Assembly: GCF_002742335.1 (NCBI RefSeq)
Contig: NZ_MDGR01000007.1
Coordinates: forward strand, 624,501 to 688,500
DNA: 64,000 nucleotides
Direction of reading: 5' to 3'
Source: Reichenbachiella sp. 5M10
Lineage (GTDB): Bacteria; Bacteroidota; Bacteroidia; Cytophagales; Cyclobacteriaceae
Shown here: positions 35,701 to 44,060 of the stretch, one piece after another
Layout: every line of letters begins with the position of its first letter
Numbering within the stretch: position 1 is the first letter of the stretch
Made by a program: the position numbers and the translations under genes
Notes under the pieces: generated by a model
The model's input: the letters and a program-made list of their open reading frames with translations, nothing else
What the model was told of the DNA's origin: nothing
Database searches by the model: none

Positions 35701-37959
35701 GATACGACGTTTACAGCGGCGGTTCCTGTTTTTGCTATTCCAAGTGCACCTACCGTATTGGATGCGGCGACACTTTGCGAGGGGCCGGTGACATTGGCTG
35801 CATGGCCTAGAGATACAGCGGCGTTCACTTATACTTGGTCGACGGGAGAGACGACTCGTGAGATCACGGTAGATGAGGCGAGTTTTGTTTCGGTATTCAT
35901 CACCGATACGACGGGGTGTCAGTCAGACCCTAGAGATTCTTTTGTGGATGACACGACTCCTATTGTCAATATTGGTCCTGACCAGTTGATATGTCAAGAC
36001 GTGGTGTTTGGACCTTTGGATGCAGCCAACCCAGGCTCAGAGTACACTTGGACGCTCAATGGAGCACCTGTGGGCAACGGACTGAGTACACTGGATGTAG
36101 ATACGAGTGTGCCAGGGACCTACGTGTATGAGGTAGAGGTTGTAGACTTGTTCAATTGTAGCACGGTGGATGACATAGAGCTGACGGTTCAGGCGGGACC
36201 GAGCTATTCTTATGGGACGGTTGCAACTACGGGGTGTGGTGCCACGGATGGAGCGATTCATATCGATATCACTGATGCAGGGAGTTTTACTTATAGTTTG
36301 GCGGGACCAGTTTCGATCCCATCGACCGCTATCGCAGGACCATCTGGAGATACACAGTTGTCCAATGCCCTAAGCGGAGGAGCCTATACCATCAATGTCA
36401 CCAATACGGTCAGTGGCTGTGACAATCCTGAAGTGGCTACAGTCGCAGATGGAGGGACTTTTACACTGGGAGTCACACCAGTACCAGGGTGTCCAGGAGA
36501 TGGAACCCTCGATGTGACTGTCAATGCACCTATTTCTGCGGGTGTAGATTATGAGCTTTTTGACCAAGCTGGGGTGTCTATTTTTGCTTCTACGGCGACT
36601 TTGGATGCGTTGAATCAATTTTCGATTACGAACCTAGATTCGGGAACCTACGCTTTGGTAGTGGAAGGTTTTGACGGAGTGAATACCTGTACGGGGACGT
36701 TGGATGATATCCAGTTGGACGGCAATGAGCGTGCGGACTTCCTCGTCGATGCGCAATATATCTGTGGGACTGAAGGTCAAATTGGGATTCTCCCAGTGAC
36801 TGTCAATGCGGCAGACCCTATCCTATATACATGGACAGGTCCGAGTATAATAGGCTCTGCCCAAGGCGACTCTATCGTCGTAGCTACTGCGGGAAGTTAT
36901 TTTGTGACTTCATCGGGGACTGGGTATTGTGATTATACCCAAGAAGTCGTCGTGACTCAAAATGCTCTGCCTACGGTAGCCATCAATGTCCAAGGCAATG
37001 AATGTGACGGTTCGCTGATCTTGCAGGCGGACATTACGAATACCCTAGTAGGGAATCCAGCCTATGAGTGGAGTACAGGTAGCCTAACCTCTCAGATCTC
37101 TGTCAGTGCGACGGACACCTACACGGTGACGGTACTGGATCAAGGTACGGGGTGTACGAGCAGTACAAGTAGAGACGTATCGGTCTACGATGATTTGACG
37201 GTGTTCGTAGTGGCTGATCCCAACTGTGACGACAATGCGGAGGTGTTTTTGAGTGCATATGCGAACATCACGGAGGATGTGACATTCACTTGGACCGATC
37301 TAAGTGGGGCAGTACTTCCAACAACGAGTGCGGAGATATCTATAGCGGAAAGTGGCAATTATTCGGTGCATGTAGTCTCTGATGTGAGTGCTTGTGAGGC
37401 CGATGCGAGTATCGATGTATCAGTGATTCCGATTGAGGAGGATCAGCTGTTGCTCTCGCCCAATGCCTCATTTTGTAGTGAAGATGCCGACCCACAAAAC
37501 AACCAAGCTTACTTGGACCCAGGCTTTTTTAGTTCGTACGAATGGACGGTCATCAACGATACGCAAATCCTGAGTACCGACCGTATCTACATCACGAGTG
37601 ATGCTGGGATATATGAAGTGACCTTAGGCAATGGCTTTACGTGTATACGTGATGTAGTGGAAGTGTTTGATAATTGTGCGCCGATCATCCATGCACCCAA
37701 CGCCTTTGCTCCGAATGGTGTCAATGACACTTTCTTTGTCTATCCGAATGATTATGTAAGTGATTTTGAGATCAAAATCTATTCGAGATGGGGGGAGTTG
37801 GTGTATCAGTCATCAGATCTCAATTTTCATTGGGATGGCTACTACCGAGGGCAACTGCTTCAGATGGGTACTTATGCTTATGTGATGACCTTTGAGAGTT
37901 CTCTCCAGCCTGAGCGCGGCAAGATAGTACAGCGTGGAGGGGTCATGATTGTTCGTTAA
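32740..37959 (+). CDS. giant secreted protein with gliding-motility C-terminal domain
   Basis: A 1739-aa secreted protein, signal peptide ending GSISAQ. The N-terminal module (YNWFFGN, GDLLFYTDGERIYD, FPLPYSTGQYYVFT) is repeated around residues 560-900 (NQWYFGE, GELLFYTDGVTVWN, MPLPGDTTTFYIFT). A PKD-type domain follows each copy (ESYRWDFGTG..., DTYLWTFDDG...). The C-terminal half is made of Ig-like and SprB-like repeats. The last 85 residues (APNAFAPNGVNDTFFVYP, IYSRWGELVYQS, GTYAYVMTF) are the type B type IX sorting signal. ATG 32740 is chosen; TTG 32728 or ATG 32764 are possible. It probably acts as a surface adhesin or motility protein with the neighbouring PorP/SprF. Confidence 0.9.
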   Translation: MIETFVQRMGRVCYGLFVISLCLCAGSISAQNQNYSEYNWFFGNSVTSMTFNKSDARAQLDQVQVTPYGIGGGAVISNPVTGDLLFYTDGERIYDANHDPLPGNPLLNGTPSINRSAVVFPLPYSTGQYYVFTNSGAAGVSEIQYTIVDRTMTGNALAGEPTLGDVASLNNPTGLVDPSEAMAIIKQDLDNYWLISQNSATLAYQVTSLNSTTGVGTTTSFAIGSVTNPAYEAASFAYDSIHGRLAIAPRASNRNVYVFDFDVVTGTMSFNRSILNTGNSDGAGEAVYDVAWSPSGDQLYISRFGGAGEFGDLYQFDFNDPIETVNSILFQPVFRSYGIQLAPDQNIYHLYQQTSSDAIELGRITEADSTYHADSAFFNVGYDSLAFDPSGINGWQFPTFAAPHFESFDSVGFVFMDTCTRQSTKFFSVVQPTPESYRWDFGTGDSLRGPAPVYTFDMAGTYAVSLTVTLNGIEETYTRMVTINENDMTIDLGMDTVRCPGEVFTYDAGDGGISYAWNTGETTQSIDVDTTGVFSVAVETAAGCLNYGYVQVVTYEDASQFRNQWYFGEMAGIDFNDPAGTSAITDANLINSPQGASSVSDLNGELLFYTDGVTVWNKEHQVMLNGDNIGGDNTSMQGVMIMPLPGDTTTFYIFTSDPVYGDNTYDMRYTVVDMRRDLMRGAVVQKNMPFFTNSSERMTGLGLGQNMSWLITHEYGNNQFRSYRLLPSGIGEPITSSAGSVLRFDEEKNATAELQVAQSGNYIAMAVQETTENFIELFEIDSLTGGVEQIAKIDIEEPVPALIYGVEFSSGTERLYVSTNSNGSKLLQYDLDSIQAPTAEADIMASKFELGANATLQYGALQTGADGIIYLAIDGQTAVGTINSPAADDMSAGFVEDGFDLEGRTSRLGLPNFAQTVPLVAMEPGIAYTNACLGQETVFDGTGTSIIDTYLWTFDDGTLADVEDTVHTYNLADTYNVTLQVVNRCGLDTTFTAAVPVFAIPSAPTVLDAATLCEGPVTLAAWPRDTAAFTYTWSTGETTREITVDEASFVSVFITDTTGCQSDPRDSFVDDTTPIVNIGPDQLICQDVVFGPLDAANPGSEYTWTLNGAPVGNGLSTLDVDTSVPGTYVYEVEVVDLFNCSTVDDIELTVQAGPSYSYGTVATTGCGATDGAIHIDITDAGSFTYSLAGPVSIPSTAIAGPSGDTQLSNALSGGAYTINVTNTVSGCDNPEVATVADGGTFTLGVTPVPGCPGDGTLDVTVNAPISAGVDYELFDQAGVSIFASTATLDALNQFSITNLDSGTYALVVEGFDGVNTCTGTLDDIQLDGNERADFLVDAQYICGTEGQIGILPVTVNAADPILYTWTGPSIIGSAQGDSIVVATAGSYFVTSSGTGYCDYTQEVVVTQNALPTVAINVQGNECDGSLILQADITNTLVGNPAYEWSTGSLTSQISVSATDTYTVTVLDQGTGCTSSTSRDVSVYDDLTVFVVADPNCDDNAEVFLSAYANITEDVTFTWTDLSGAVLPTTSAEISIAESGNYSVHVVSDVSACEADASIDVSVIPIEEDQLLLSPNASFCSEDADPQNNQAYLDPGFFSSYEWTVINDTQILSTDRIYITSDAGIYEVTLGNGFTCIRDVVEVFDNCAPIIHAPNAFAPNGVNDTFFVYPNDYVSDFEIKIYSRWGELVYQSSDLNFHWDGYYRGQLLQMGTYAYVMTFESSLQPERGKIVQRGGVMIVR

Positions 37960-38034
37960 ATGATTATTTTTCAGAGTGTTATGGGTTTGGCATGGTAAAT
38001 GATTGTTTGGGGGGAGCAACAATTGAATAGTTTT

Positions 38035-38403
38035 ATGGAAAAGTATTTTTCGAAAAGTGTTTTATGGATTTCGGTACTGATGCTTTCGGCTTCTTTTCAG
38101 CCGGCTCAGTTGAAGTTTTTGCCAACTTCGTTGAAAATCACAGTTTTGAATGAATTGGGAAATCCCTCGCCTGGTACTGCAGTGACTCTATACGGCTCCA
38201 AAGAAGATTACAGAGCCGAGCTCAATCCGATTGCGCCGACAGATACGACGGACGAAGATGGACGTGTGGTGTTCAAAAAATTGGATCCAAAGCAGTATTA
38301 TATCCACGCTATCAAAGAAGATAAAAGCAACATCGGTGCGGGAGTTTTGACATCAGAACTCCTCGAAGGCCGAATCAATAAAGTAAATACGATCATTGAA
38401 TAG
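38035..38403 (+). CDS. exported hypothetical protein with CNA-B-like fold, 122 aa
   Basis: The ATG at 38035 gives a signal peptide (MEKYFSKSVLWISVLMLSASFQPA). The mature part (LKITVLNELGNPSPGTAVTLYGSKEDY...TDEDGRVVFKKLDPKQYYIHAIKED) has the strand and turn pattern of the carboxypeptidase-regulatory/CNA-B-like beta-sandwich found in SusC and adhesins. No enzyme motif is present. Its stop overlaps the next gene's TTG start by eight bases. Confidence 0.7.
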   Translation: MEKYFSKSVLWISVLMLSASFQPAQLKFLPTSLKITVLNELGNPSPGTAVTLYGSKEDYRAELNPIAPTDTTDEDGRVVFKKLDPKQYYIHAIKEDKSNIGAGVLTSELLEGRINKVNTIIE

Positions 38404-38938
38404 AGAAAAATTGGTGGCTGAGATCATAAGTTATGACTCGACACATGTAGAGGAATTGGAGTATAAAAGGAGGTTTTTGGACCTCCTTTTTCATGTAGAT
38501 TGTTTTGAGCGAAGCTTGTCTCATGGACACATCACAGCGTCTGCTTGGGTGCTGCACCCAGAGGAGGAATCCGTAGTGCTACTGCATCACAAGAAACTGA
38601 ATCGATGGCTACAGCCTGGTGGGCATGCCGATGGAGATGAAGATGTGGTGCGTGTCGCCTTGAAGGAGCTGGAAGAGGAAACAGGACTGACAGATGTCGA
38701 TTGGTTGAGAGAAGGGATTTTTGATTTGGACATTCATAGGATACCTGCACGCAAGGCGGATCCAGCACATGAGCATTATGATGTACGTTTTGCTTTCGTG
38801 GCACGTCAGCCCGATCAGCTCCTCAAAAACGAAGAGTCCAATGAGCTGGCGTGGATACCTCTAACCGAACTGGAAAGCTATGTAGATGGAGAAGCTTCTA
38901 TTTTGCGTATGCGAGACAAGAGTCTAGCACTTCGCTAG
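38396..38938 (+). CDS. NUDIX hydrolase
   Basis: A protein of about 180 aa with a NUDIX box GGHADGDEDVVRVALKELEEETGL. The catalytic KELEEETG replaces the usual REx2EExG Arg by Lys. The flanking WLQPGGH and the later DVRFAFVA fit the family. It probably hydrolyses a nucleoside diphosphate derivative; the substrate is not evident. The TTG start overlaps the upstream gene; a downstream GTG at 38413 (VAEIISYDS) is an alternative. The stop lies one base from the stop of the convergent BatC-like gene. Confidence 0.88.
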   Translation: MNREKLVAEIISYDSTHVEELEYKRRFLDLLFHVDCFERSLSHGHITASAWVLHPEEESVVLLHHKKLNRWLQPGGHADGDEDVVRVALKELEEETGLTDVDWLREGIFDLDIHRIPARKADPAHEHYDVRFAFVARQPDQLLKNEESNELAWIPLTELESYVDGEASILRMRDKSLALR

Positions 38939-38939
38939 A

Positions 38940-39887
38940 CTACCAATCCGGTTTGCCATCGTCCTGCTGTTTGGTAGGACGTCTTTGGTTTTGTTGAATG
39001 TATTGTATCTCACCATTTTTGAGAGCTTCCAAAATCATTTTGGCTTTCTCTTCGGAGATATTCATTTCTTGGAGTTTGTCTGCAGTACTTGGTTTGGGAG
39101 GTGTCTGACCTTCTTGGTCTTCGCCTTCCTCACCTTCCTGAGGTTGAGTTTGCTGCTCCTCTTCATCGCCTTCTTTTCCGTCTTCATTTTGCGGCTCTTG
39201 CTGTTGGTCTTGAGGATTCTCTTCGTCGTTGGGTTCGCCTTGCTCTGAATCTTGATTTTCTTGTTCTTGGTTCTCAGAGTTCTCTTTCTCTGATTCACTT
39301 TTTTCTCCGTCTTCGTTCTCTTTTTCTTCGGAGTCTTCTTGTTCAGACTCGTTTTGGTCTCCGTCTTTCTTTTCGTCTTCTTTTTGATCTTGATTTTCTT
39401 GATCTTGGTTTTGCTCGTCCTGGTTTTGGTTGTCAGGGTTCTCTTGTTCTTGGTCTTTTTGTTCTTCCAGTTTTTTCTTGAGCAGCTCGTAGTTGTAGCG
39501 AGAATCATCGTTGGTAGGGTCTGCCTTCAAGGAGGACTTGAAAAAGTTCAGTGCCTTTTCAAGTGTTTTTGGGTCATTTGACAATATGCCGAGTTGTTGA
39601 TAAGCGACTGATTTCAAGTGTTTGTCCTTGGACAAGATCAGCTTGAGGTATTGGTTTTGCGCATTTTCTTTGTCATCCATCTGCAAGTAGCTATGCCCGA
39701 GGTTGAGCACTACTTTTTCATCTTCGATGTGCATAGAATCGATGAGGTAGGAGAATTTCTCAGCGGCCAATGGGAAGTCTCCTTTGAGGTAGGCTTTTTC
39801 TCCTTCCTTTTTGAGGGAGTTGATCTTAGCGATATCTTGATCTCCGATACTGACCCAAACCAAAAGTACCAATAGCCAATTCATCAT
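38940..39887 (-). CDS. BatC-like TPR protein with acidic low-complexity region
   Basis: A 315-aa exported protein: an N-terminal hydrophobic segment, three TPR-like helix pairs (about residues 25-135: GEKAYLKGDFPLAAEKF, VVLNLGHSYLQMDDKENA, KALNFFKSSLKADPTND), then about 120 residues made almost only of Glu, Gln, Asp, Asn and Lys. It ends in a conserved-looking segment (ADKLQEMNISEEKAKMILEALKNGEIQYIQQ). This is the layout of BatC of the aerotolerance (Bat) operons. Its start overlaps the BatB-like stop by four bases (ATGA type), so the two act together. Function is unproven. Confidence 0.75.
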   Translation of the reverse strand: MMNWLLVLLVWVSIGDQDIAKINSLKKEGEKAYLKGDFPLAAEKFSYLIDSMHIEDEKVVLNLGHSYLQMDDKENAQNQYLKLILSKDKHLKSVAYQQLGILSNDPKTLEKALNFFKSSLKADPTNDDSRYNYELLKKKLEEQKDQEQENPDNQNQDEQNQDQENQDQKEDEKKDGDQNESEQEDSEEKENEDGEKSESEKENSENQEQENQDSEQGEPNDEENPQDQQQEPQNEDGKEGDEEEQQTQPQEGEEGEDQEGQTPPKPSTADKLQEMNISEEKAKMILEALKNGEIQYIQQNQRRPTKQQDDGKPDW

Positions 39888-40852
39888 ACTGTTAGTGTTT
39901 TTGTTTTTACCAATAGATCAATGAGTAGGAGTAGGAGGGCTAGTGCGAGGAAGTAGTAGTACTTGTTGGCTGAGACGTCTACTTGTTTGGCATCTCTGAG
40001 TTCGCCCTCGATGTCTCCGATGGTGTTGATGAGTCTTTCTACATCGTTTCGCTTGTCATTGATTTCAAAATAACTTCCGTCTGTCGCTGTAGCGAGTTGT
40101 TTGAGAGATACAGGGTTGAGTTTCGATATGACATCTTGTCCTTGGTTGTTTTTCTTGAAGCCATTGCGTGTCATGATTTTGCTGCCGTGAGAGGTGCCTA
40201 TGCCGAGGGTAAATAGCTTGATGCCTTTGTCTTCTATTTTTTTGGCGATGGACTCGGTGTTTTCACCGAAATCTTCTCCATCACTGATGAGTATGATGAT
40301 CTTGGATTTTTGACGCGTGACAGAGCTTTCTTCGTCGGTGATTTTTTCTAAAGCTAGGCCGAGTGGAGGGCCAAAGTCCGTGCCCGTGTTGGGGACAAGG
40401 TTGGTATTGAGTGTCTCAATGAACAGGTTGAGGGCGCTTTTGTCGTAGGTCAATGGGCACTGGATGTATGCCTCATTGGAAAACATAATCAACCCAATGC
40501 GGTCAGAGTTGAACGCTTCGACGATCTCCTTGAGTTCGAATTTGATTTTTTCTAGTCGGCTGGGCTGCACGTCAAAGGCGTTCATGGATTCGGAGAGATC
40601 CACACACATGAAGATGTCCTTGCCGATGGACTTGACTTCTTTCTTGGTTTGGCCAAAAGAAGGCCCCATGAGCGCAGCAATGAATAGTCCAAAATAGGTG
40701 CTTCTCAATAGGATTTTGTAGAAGACACGGCGGTACCCAGAACGCAACGCTCTAGCCGCACGAATGGTACGGGCCAAATAGGCCAAATAGAATAGCGCAA
40801 AGAGCGCAATGAAGATCAATTCGAGGGTACCGAGTGTACCTGTCCATACCAT
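39884..40852 (-). CDS. BatB-like von Willebrand A domain membrane protein
   Basis: A 322-aa protein with two N-terminal membrane helices, a VWA domain (about residues 85-285) and one C-terminal helix (YYFLALALLLLLIDLLV). The metal-ion site is intact: DLSES (D-x-S-x-S), then TDFGPPLG and SDGEDFG. This is the BatA/BatB pattern. The usual partners moxR, DUF58, batA and batD are not adjacent; upstream lies an unrelated Ig-like protein gene, so this is a reduced Bat locus. Confidence 0.82.
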   Translation of the reverse strand: MVWTGTLGTLELIFIALFALFYLAYLARTIRAARALRSGYRRVFYKILLRSTYFGLFIAALMGPSFGQTKKEVKSIGKDIFMCVDLSESMNAFDVQPSRLEKIKFELKEIVEAFNSDRIGLIMFSNEAYIQCPLTYDKSALNLFIETLNTNLVPNTGTDFGPPLGLALEKITDEESSVTRQKSKIIILISDGEDFGENTESIAKKIEDKGIKLFTLGIGTSHGSKIMTRNGFKKNNQGQDVISKLNPVSLKQLATATDGSYFEINDKRNDVERLINTIGDIEGELRDAKQVDVSANKYYYFLALALLLLLIDLLVKTKTLTV

Positions 40853-40878
40853 ATGCTGTTGCCAATTTTAGAACCAAA

Positions 40879-40909
40879 CAAATATAAATAGCCAAGCGCC
40901 AAGACCCAA
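40879..40909 (-). promoter_or_regulatory. predicted promoter of the batB-batC pair
   Basis: Read on the minus strand: TTG (40909-40907), 20 bases, then a perfect -7 box TATATTTG (40886-40879). The start of the BatB-like gene is 27 bases beyond. Confidence 0.5.
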
Positions 40910-40961
40910 TTGCAGCGTCCTATTTAACAAATTTTAGCATTCGTCAATATACCGCAGACGA

Positions 40962-42833
40962 CTAGATCTCGGTGAGATTGAGAAACAGTATTCCTGTGGG
41001 TTCGACTCCCGCTTTTTGGGCTTTCTTTTTGGCTTTTTGCGTTCTTTTTTTGATGAAGTTCAAGCTCTTATACTTGCTGTAGTAGCTCTTGAAATTGAGC
41101 TTGTCTTGTACCATCCATTGTTCGTAGGTAGCGAGGTTGTCTCTGAATTCCTTGTTTTCCAAATTGGGACTGTTGGGGGATTCGATTTTGTACTCGTTGA
41201 GGATGGCTAGGATGTACATGAGCTTTTGCTGAAGGATGAAGGTTTGTTCTCGAATCGAGCCAAACTTGCCTAGGTCGTTGAAACCAAAGGCGTTGATACC
41301 GGTAGTGATGGCTGCCATGATACCGACGAAAGGTACCAGTTCGCTGGCCGTCGAACCGTCCTCAAAGACATTGCCACTGGCTGTATATACGGCCAAAAAC
41401 ATGGAGGTCACGGAGAGACCTTTTTTGAGACTTTGTACTTTGTTTTCTCGGTCTTCCATCTGTGTATGGATCTGAGACAGCAGCTCGATGAGGTGGACAG
41501 CATCATTGCGGTAGTCGAGGTAGGTCTCGTAGGTGACTTCTGTGTTTTCGCGGTGTTCTACGGTGATGGTGAAGGCTTTTTGATCGACATAGCCATGTGG
41601 GTCTCGTACGACGAGGAGCATGTCAAACTTGCGAGGCTGCATTTCTATTCCTACGATATCAAAACTGGGAGTCCAGTGGATGGATAGGAGATTGTTTTGA
41701 AAGTCCCATACCATGCCTTCGGGTGCTCCGATGATGTCTACTTCTAGGTCGGAGAATTGGTCGTTTCCATCTTGAATGAATACTTTTTTGTCCAAGGTGA
41801 TGCCTTCGTACAATTTTTCATTTTGTAGGTTGAGGATTTTTGGAGGTTCGTTTCGGATGCTTTTTCGGACCAAAAAAGTCTTGGAAATGGTGTTTGGGTT
41901 TTCGGGCCCTCGCTCGGTCACCTCCACGGTGACTTCCATAGGGAAGTAGCTGCGTAGGCGGTGGATTTCGTCACTGTTGACTTTCCAGGTGAATAGGCCC
42001 TTTTCGGAGAGTCTTGGGTTTCCTATTTTGCTGGGGATGATGAGTCTGTATAGGAGTGAATCATGATCCATATCCTGGGCAGAGAGGTCGATGGAGAGTT
42101 GCTCACCATCACTGATGTAGTACTCGTCGAGCACGGGAAACTTGAAGTAGGGCAGGTGGTTGTTGCTGCTGAGCGCAAAGAGTAGTACTTTCTGTGTTTT
42201 GATGTTGTTTTTGTTTTTCGCGACAAGCGTCAAACGATAGTATTTTTCATTGATTTGATCCTGATTGGGAGACCATTTCAGTTTGAGACTGTTTTTGGTC
42301 GTGTCCAGTTTGACGTTATGCAGTGACTTGAGGTCAATGTTTTCGTTGAAGTAGTAGTCTAGTGTGACGTCTGAAGAGTCGTTGGTCAGGGTACTGTGAG
42401 CACGAACATCTAGGTGGAAGTCCATGGTGGGGTTGATGCGGTAGACTCCATTTTGTAAGGTAGCACTGCTTTTGATGTCAATGACCGGCGCAGTGTTGGG
42501 CTGCTGCAGCATGACGAATAGGGATTGAGCATCGACCATGGTGTCATCTACATAGAGGTAGAATGTAATGGCTGTGTTGGGTTGGTTGTAGTAGGCTGGG
42601 ACGGCCCAAGAGAAGCGAAGTTGATCGTCAAGAGTAGCTCCTTCGGGTGCATTTTGCATGCTGACTGTGCCGGCTTGTGTAGTTTTTTGGATTTGAAATT
42701 GTACCGTTCGGCCTGCCTGTGTGACGATGAAGTTGTTCTCGAGAATGAGTTTGAGGCTATCGTTGCTTTGAGCGGACAGGAAATTCGATAAAAATAACAG
42801 GTTGATTAATGCGAGTAATCTAAATTTTATCAT
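40962..42833 (-). CDS. large exported protein with cadherin-like/Ig repeats, 623 aa
   Basis: Start at 42833 gives signal peptide MIKFRLLALINLLFLSNFLSAQ. Residues about 25-440 hold several cadherin-like or He-PIG type domains (APEGATLDDQLRFSW, LSIDLSAQDMDHDSLLYRLI, IIGAPEGMVWDFQNNLLSIHWTP). After about 450 there is a helical stretch, a hydrophobic segment (SELVPFVGIMAAITTGINAFG) and a basic tail (KKRTQKAKKKAQKAG). It has no type IX sorting domain. It is probably periplasmic or outer-membrane associated. No named family is recognised for the whole chain. Confidence 0.7.
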   Translation of the reverse strand: MIKFRLLALINLLFLSNFLSAQSNDSLKLILENNFIVTQAGRTVQFQIQKTTQAGTVSMQNAPEGATLDDQLRFSWAVPAYYNQPNTAITFYLYVDDTMVDAQSLFVMLQQPNTAPVIDIKSSATLQNGVYRINPTMDFHLDVRAHSTLTNDSSDVTLDYYFNENIDLKSLHNVKLDTTKNSLKLKWSPNQDQINEKYYRLTLVAKNKNNIKTQKVLLFALSSNNHLPYFKFPVLDEYYISDGEQLSIDLSAQDMDHDSLLYRLIIPSKIGNPRLSEKGLFTWKVNSDEIHRLRSYFPMEVTVEVTERGPENPNTISKTFLVRKSIRNEPPKILNLQNEKLYEGITLDKKVFIQDGNDQFSDLEVDIIGAPEGMVWDFQNNLLSIHWTPSFDIVGIEMQPRKFDMLLVVRDPHGYVDQKAFTITVEHRENTEVTYETYLDYRNDAVHLIELLSQIHTQMEDRENKVQSLKKGLSVTSMFLAVYTASGNVFEDGSTASELVPFVGIMAAITTGINAFGFNDLGKFGSIREQTFILQQKLMYILAILNEYKIESPNSPNLENKEFRDNLATYEQWMVQDKLNFKSYYSKYKSLNFIKKRTQKAKKKAQKAGVEPTGILFLNLTEI

Positions 42834-42991
42834 GAGTCTTTCGGTACAAAAATGTTTTGCTTCGTGAGTATGTTTTTTTCGAAGCACTACTAAGAAAAAA
42901 TTATGCCATTTTGGTGTGGTTTGGTGAATGGTGGGGATGTTCTAGTTCATGTTGTTTGCTAAATGATCAAATATCTGGGGGTTGGGTGATT

Positions 42992-43990
42992 TTAGGTATT
43001 GAGCCAATGCCAAAATTTTTGTACGATGTTGGCGCTCTTTGGTTTTTTTTGGCTGGATGTTTTAGGGGTGGCTTTCTTTTTTTTGACGACCTGGCTTTTG
43101 GGAGCAGTGGACACCTTGGATTGGTAGTATTGTGTCTTGGCCTCTTTTTCCTTTTTGAGCTTGTGGGCGAGTTGTTTTTTTTCTGCCTGTTCTTTTCGTC
43201 TGCGTTCTGCTTCTACGCTGTTGATTTGCGGTTTTTTCCTTTGTTGGTTCTTTGTTCGGTTGTTGCGTCGCGGTTTGCGAGAGCTTTCACGTGAGGGACC
43301 ACTTGTGTAGAGGATGGTGTCTGGATCGAGAGGTTTGTTTTTTGCTTCTGCCTTTTTCTTGGCGATTTCTTCTGGGGTCTTGGGTTTAGGCAATTCTATT
43401 TTTCCTTTGATCGTCAAGCCTTGTAGCGGTTTGGCTTTGGCCGCTCGGATCAGTTGTACGGACTCGTCGTGTGCGGCCAATTCTGCACGTGCTTCGATGA
43501 ATGTGCCGTCTTCTTGCTCTATTGGCTCGTATTCTTTGGGTTCCTCTTCGTTTTGAGTTGTGGTATCTTGTGTATCGGATCCAGCGAATGTCTCCTCTGT
43601 TTCCTCAGGCTCTTGCTCTTGTATTATAGAATCCAGGCCTTCTTCGATTTCTTGGGAGGGGTGTGTTTCTTCAGGTATGGGAGGGTTTTCGTTAGCAGTG
43701 GGGTCTACCGTAGGGCTGTCTTCTATGGGTAGGGGGGCTGCTGTAGCAGCGACGTGCTGTTCGTCAATCGCGGGGTTGGTAGCTACAGTTTCAGTGACGG
43801 GGATGTCCTGCCCATCGATTACGGGTGTTTCCTCTTTGGCAAACTGAAAGGCTTCCTGAACGAGTGCCACTGTTTCTTCGGATAATTTGGAGTTGCTCCC
43901 TTTGGATACATCAATCCCTTTTTCGGTTAGGAACTTGGAAAGTTGCTTGGGCGTTAGTTTTATTTTTCTTGCTAGGGAACTCAGTCTCAT
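42992..43990 (-). CDS. protein with IF2-N-like N-terminal domain, 332 aa
   Basis: The N-terminus RLSSLARKIKLTPKQLSKFLTEKGIDVSKGSNSKLSEETVALVQEAF matches the small helical IF2_N domain seen at the start of Bacteroidota translation initiation factor 2. The rest is disordered: a Glu/Pro/Thr-rich acidic middle and a Lys/Gln-rich basic end (KKKKATPKTSSQKKPK), closing with VQKFWHWLNT. No GTPase domain is present, so it is not IF-2 itself. A nucleic-acid- or ribosome-related role is inference from the domain and basic tail. Confidence 0.72.
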   Translation of the reverse strand: MRLSSLARKIKLTPKQLSKFLTEKGIDVSKGSNSKLSEETVALVQEAFQFAKEETPVIDGQDIPVTETVATNPAIDEQHVAATAAPLPIEDSPTVDPTANENPPIPEETHPSQEIEEGLDSIIQEQEPEETEETFAGSDTQDTTTQNEEEPKEYEPIEQEDGTFIEARAELAAHDESVQLIRAAKAKPLQGLTIKGKIELPKPKTPEEIAKKKAEAKNKPLDPDTILYTSGPSRESSRKPRRNNRTKNQQRKKPQINSVEAERRRKEQAEKKQLAHKLKKEKEAKTQYYQSKVSTAPKSQVVKKKKATPKTSSQKKPKSANIVQKFWHWLNT

Positions 43991-44021
43991 ACTTCAATCG
44001 GTCGTGGCATTATAGATAGCA

Positions 44022-44050
44022 CAAATATAATGGTCGAATAAAAAAATCAA
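44022..44050 (-). promoter_or_regulatory. predicted promoter of the IF2-N-like gene
   Basis: On the minus strand TTG (44050-44048), 18 bases, then TATATTTG (44029-44022), a perfect TAnnTTTG box about 30 bases before the ATG. Confidence 0.5.
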
Positions 44051-44060
44051 GGCCAATAGA

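Noticed and set aside
39062-39508. Long open frames on both strands within the acidic BatC-like gene
   Set aside because: They are shadows of the low-complexity GAA/CAA/GAC repeats; the products are Lys/Thr- or Leu/Phe-rich with no domain.
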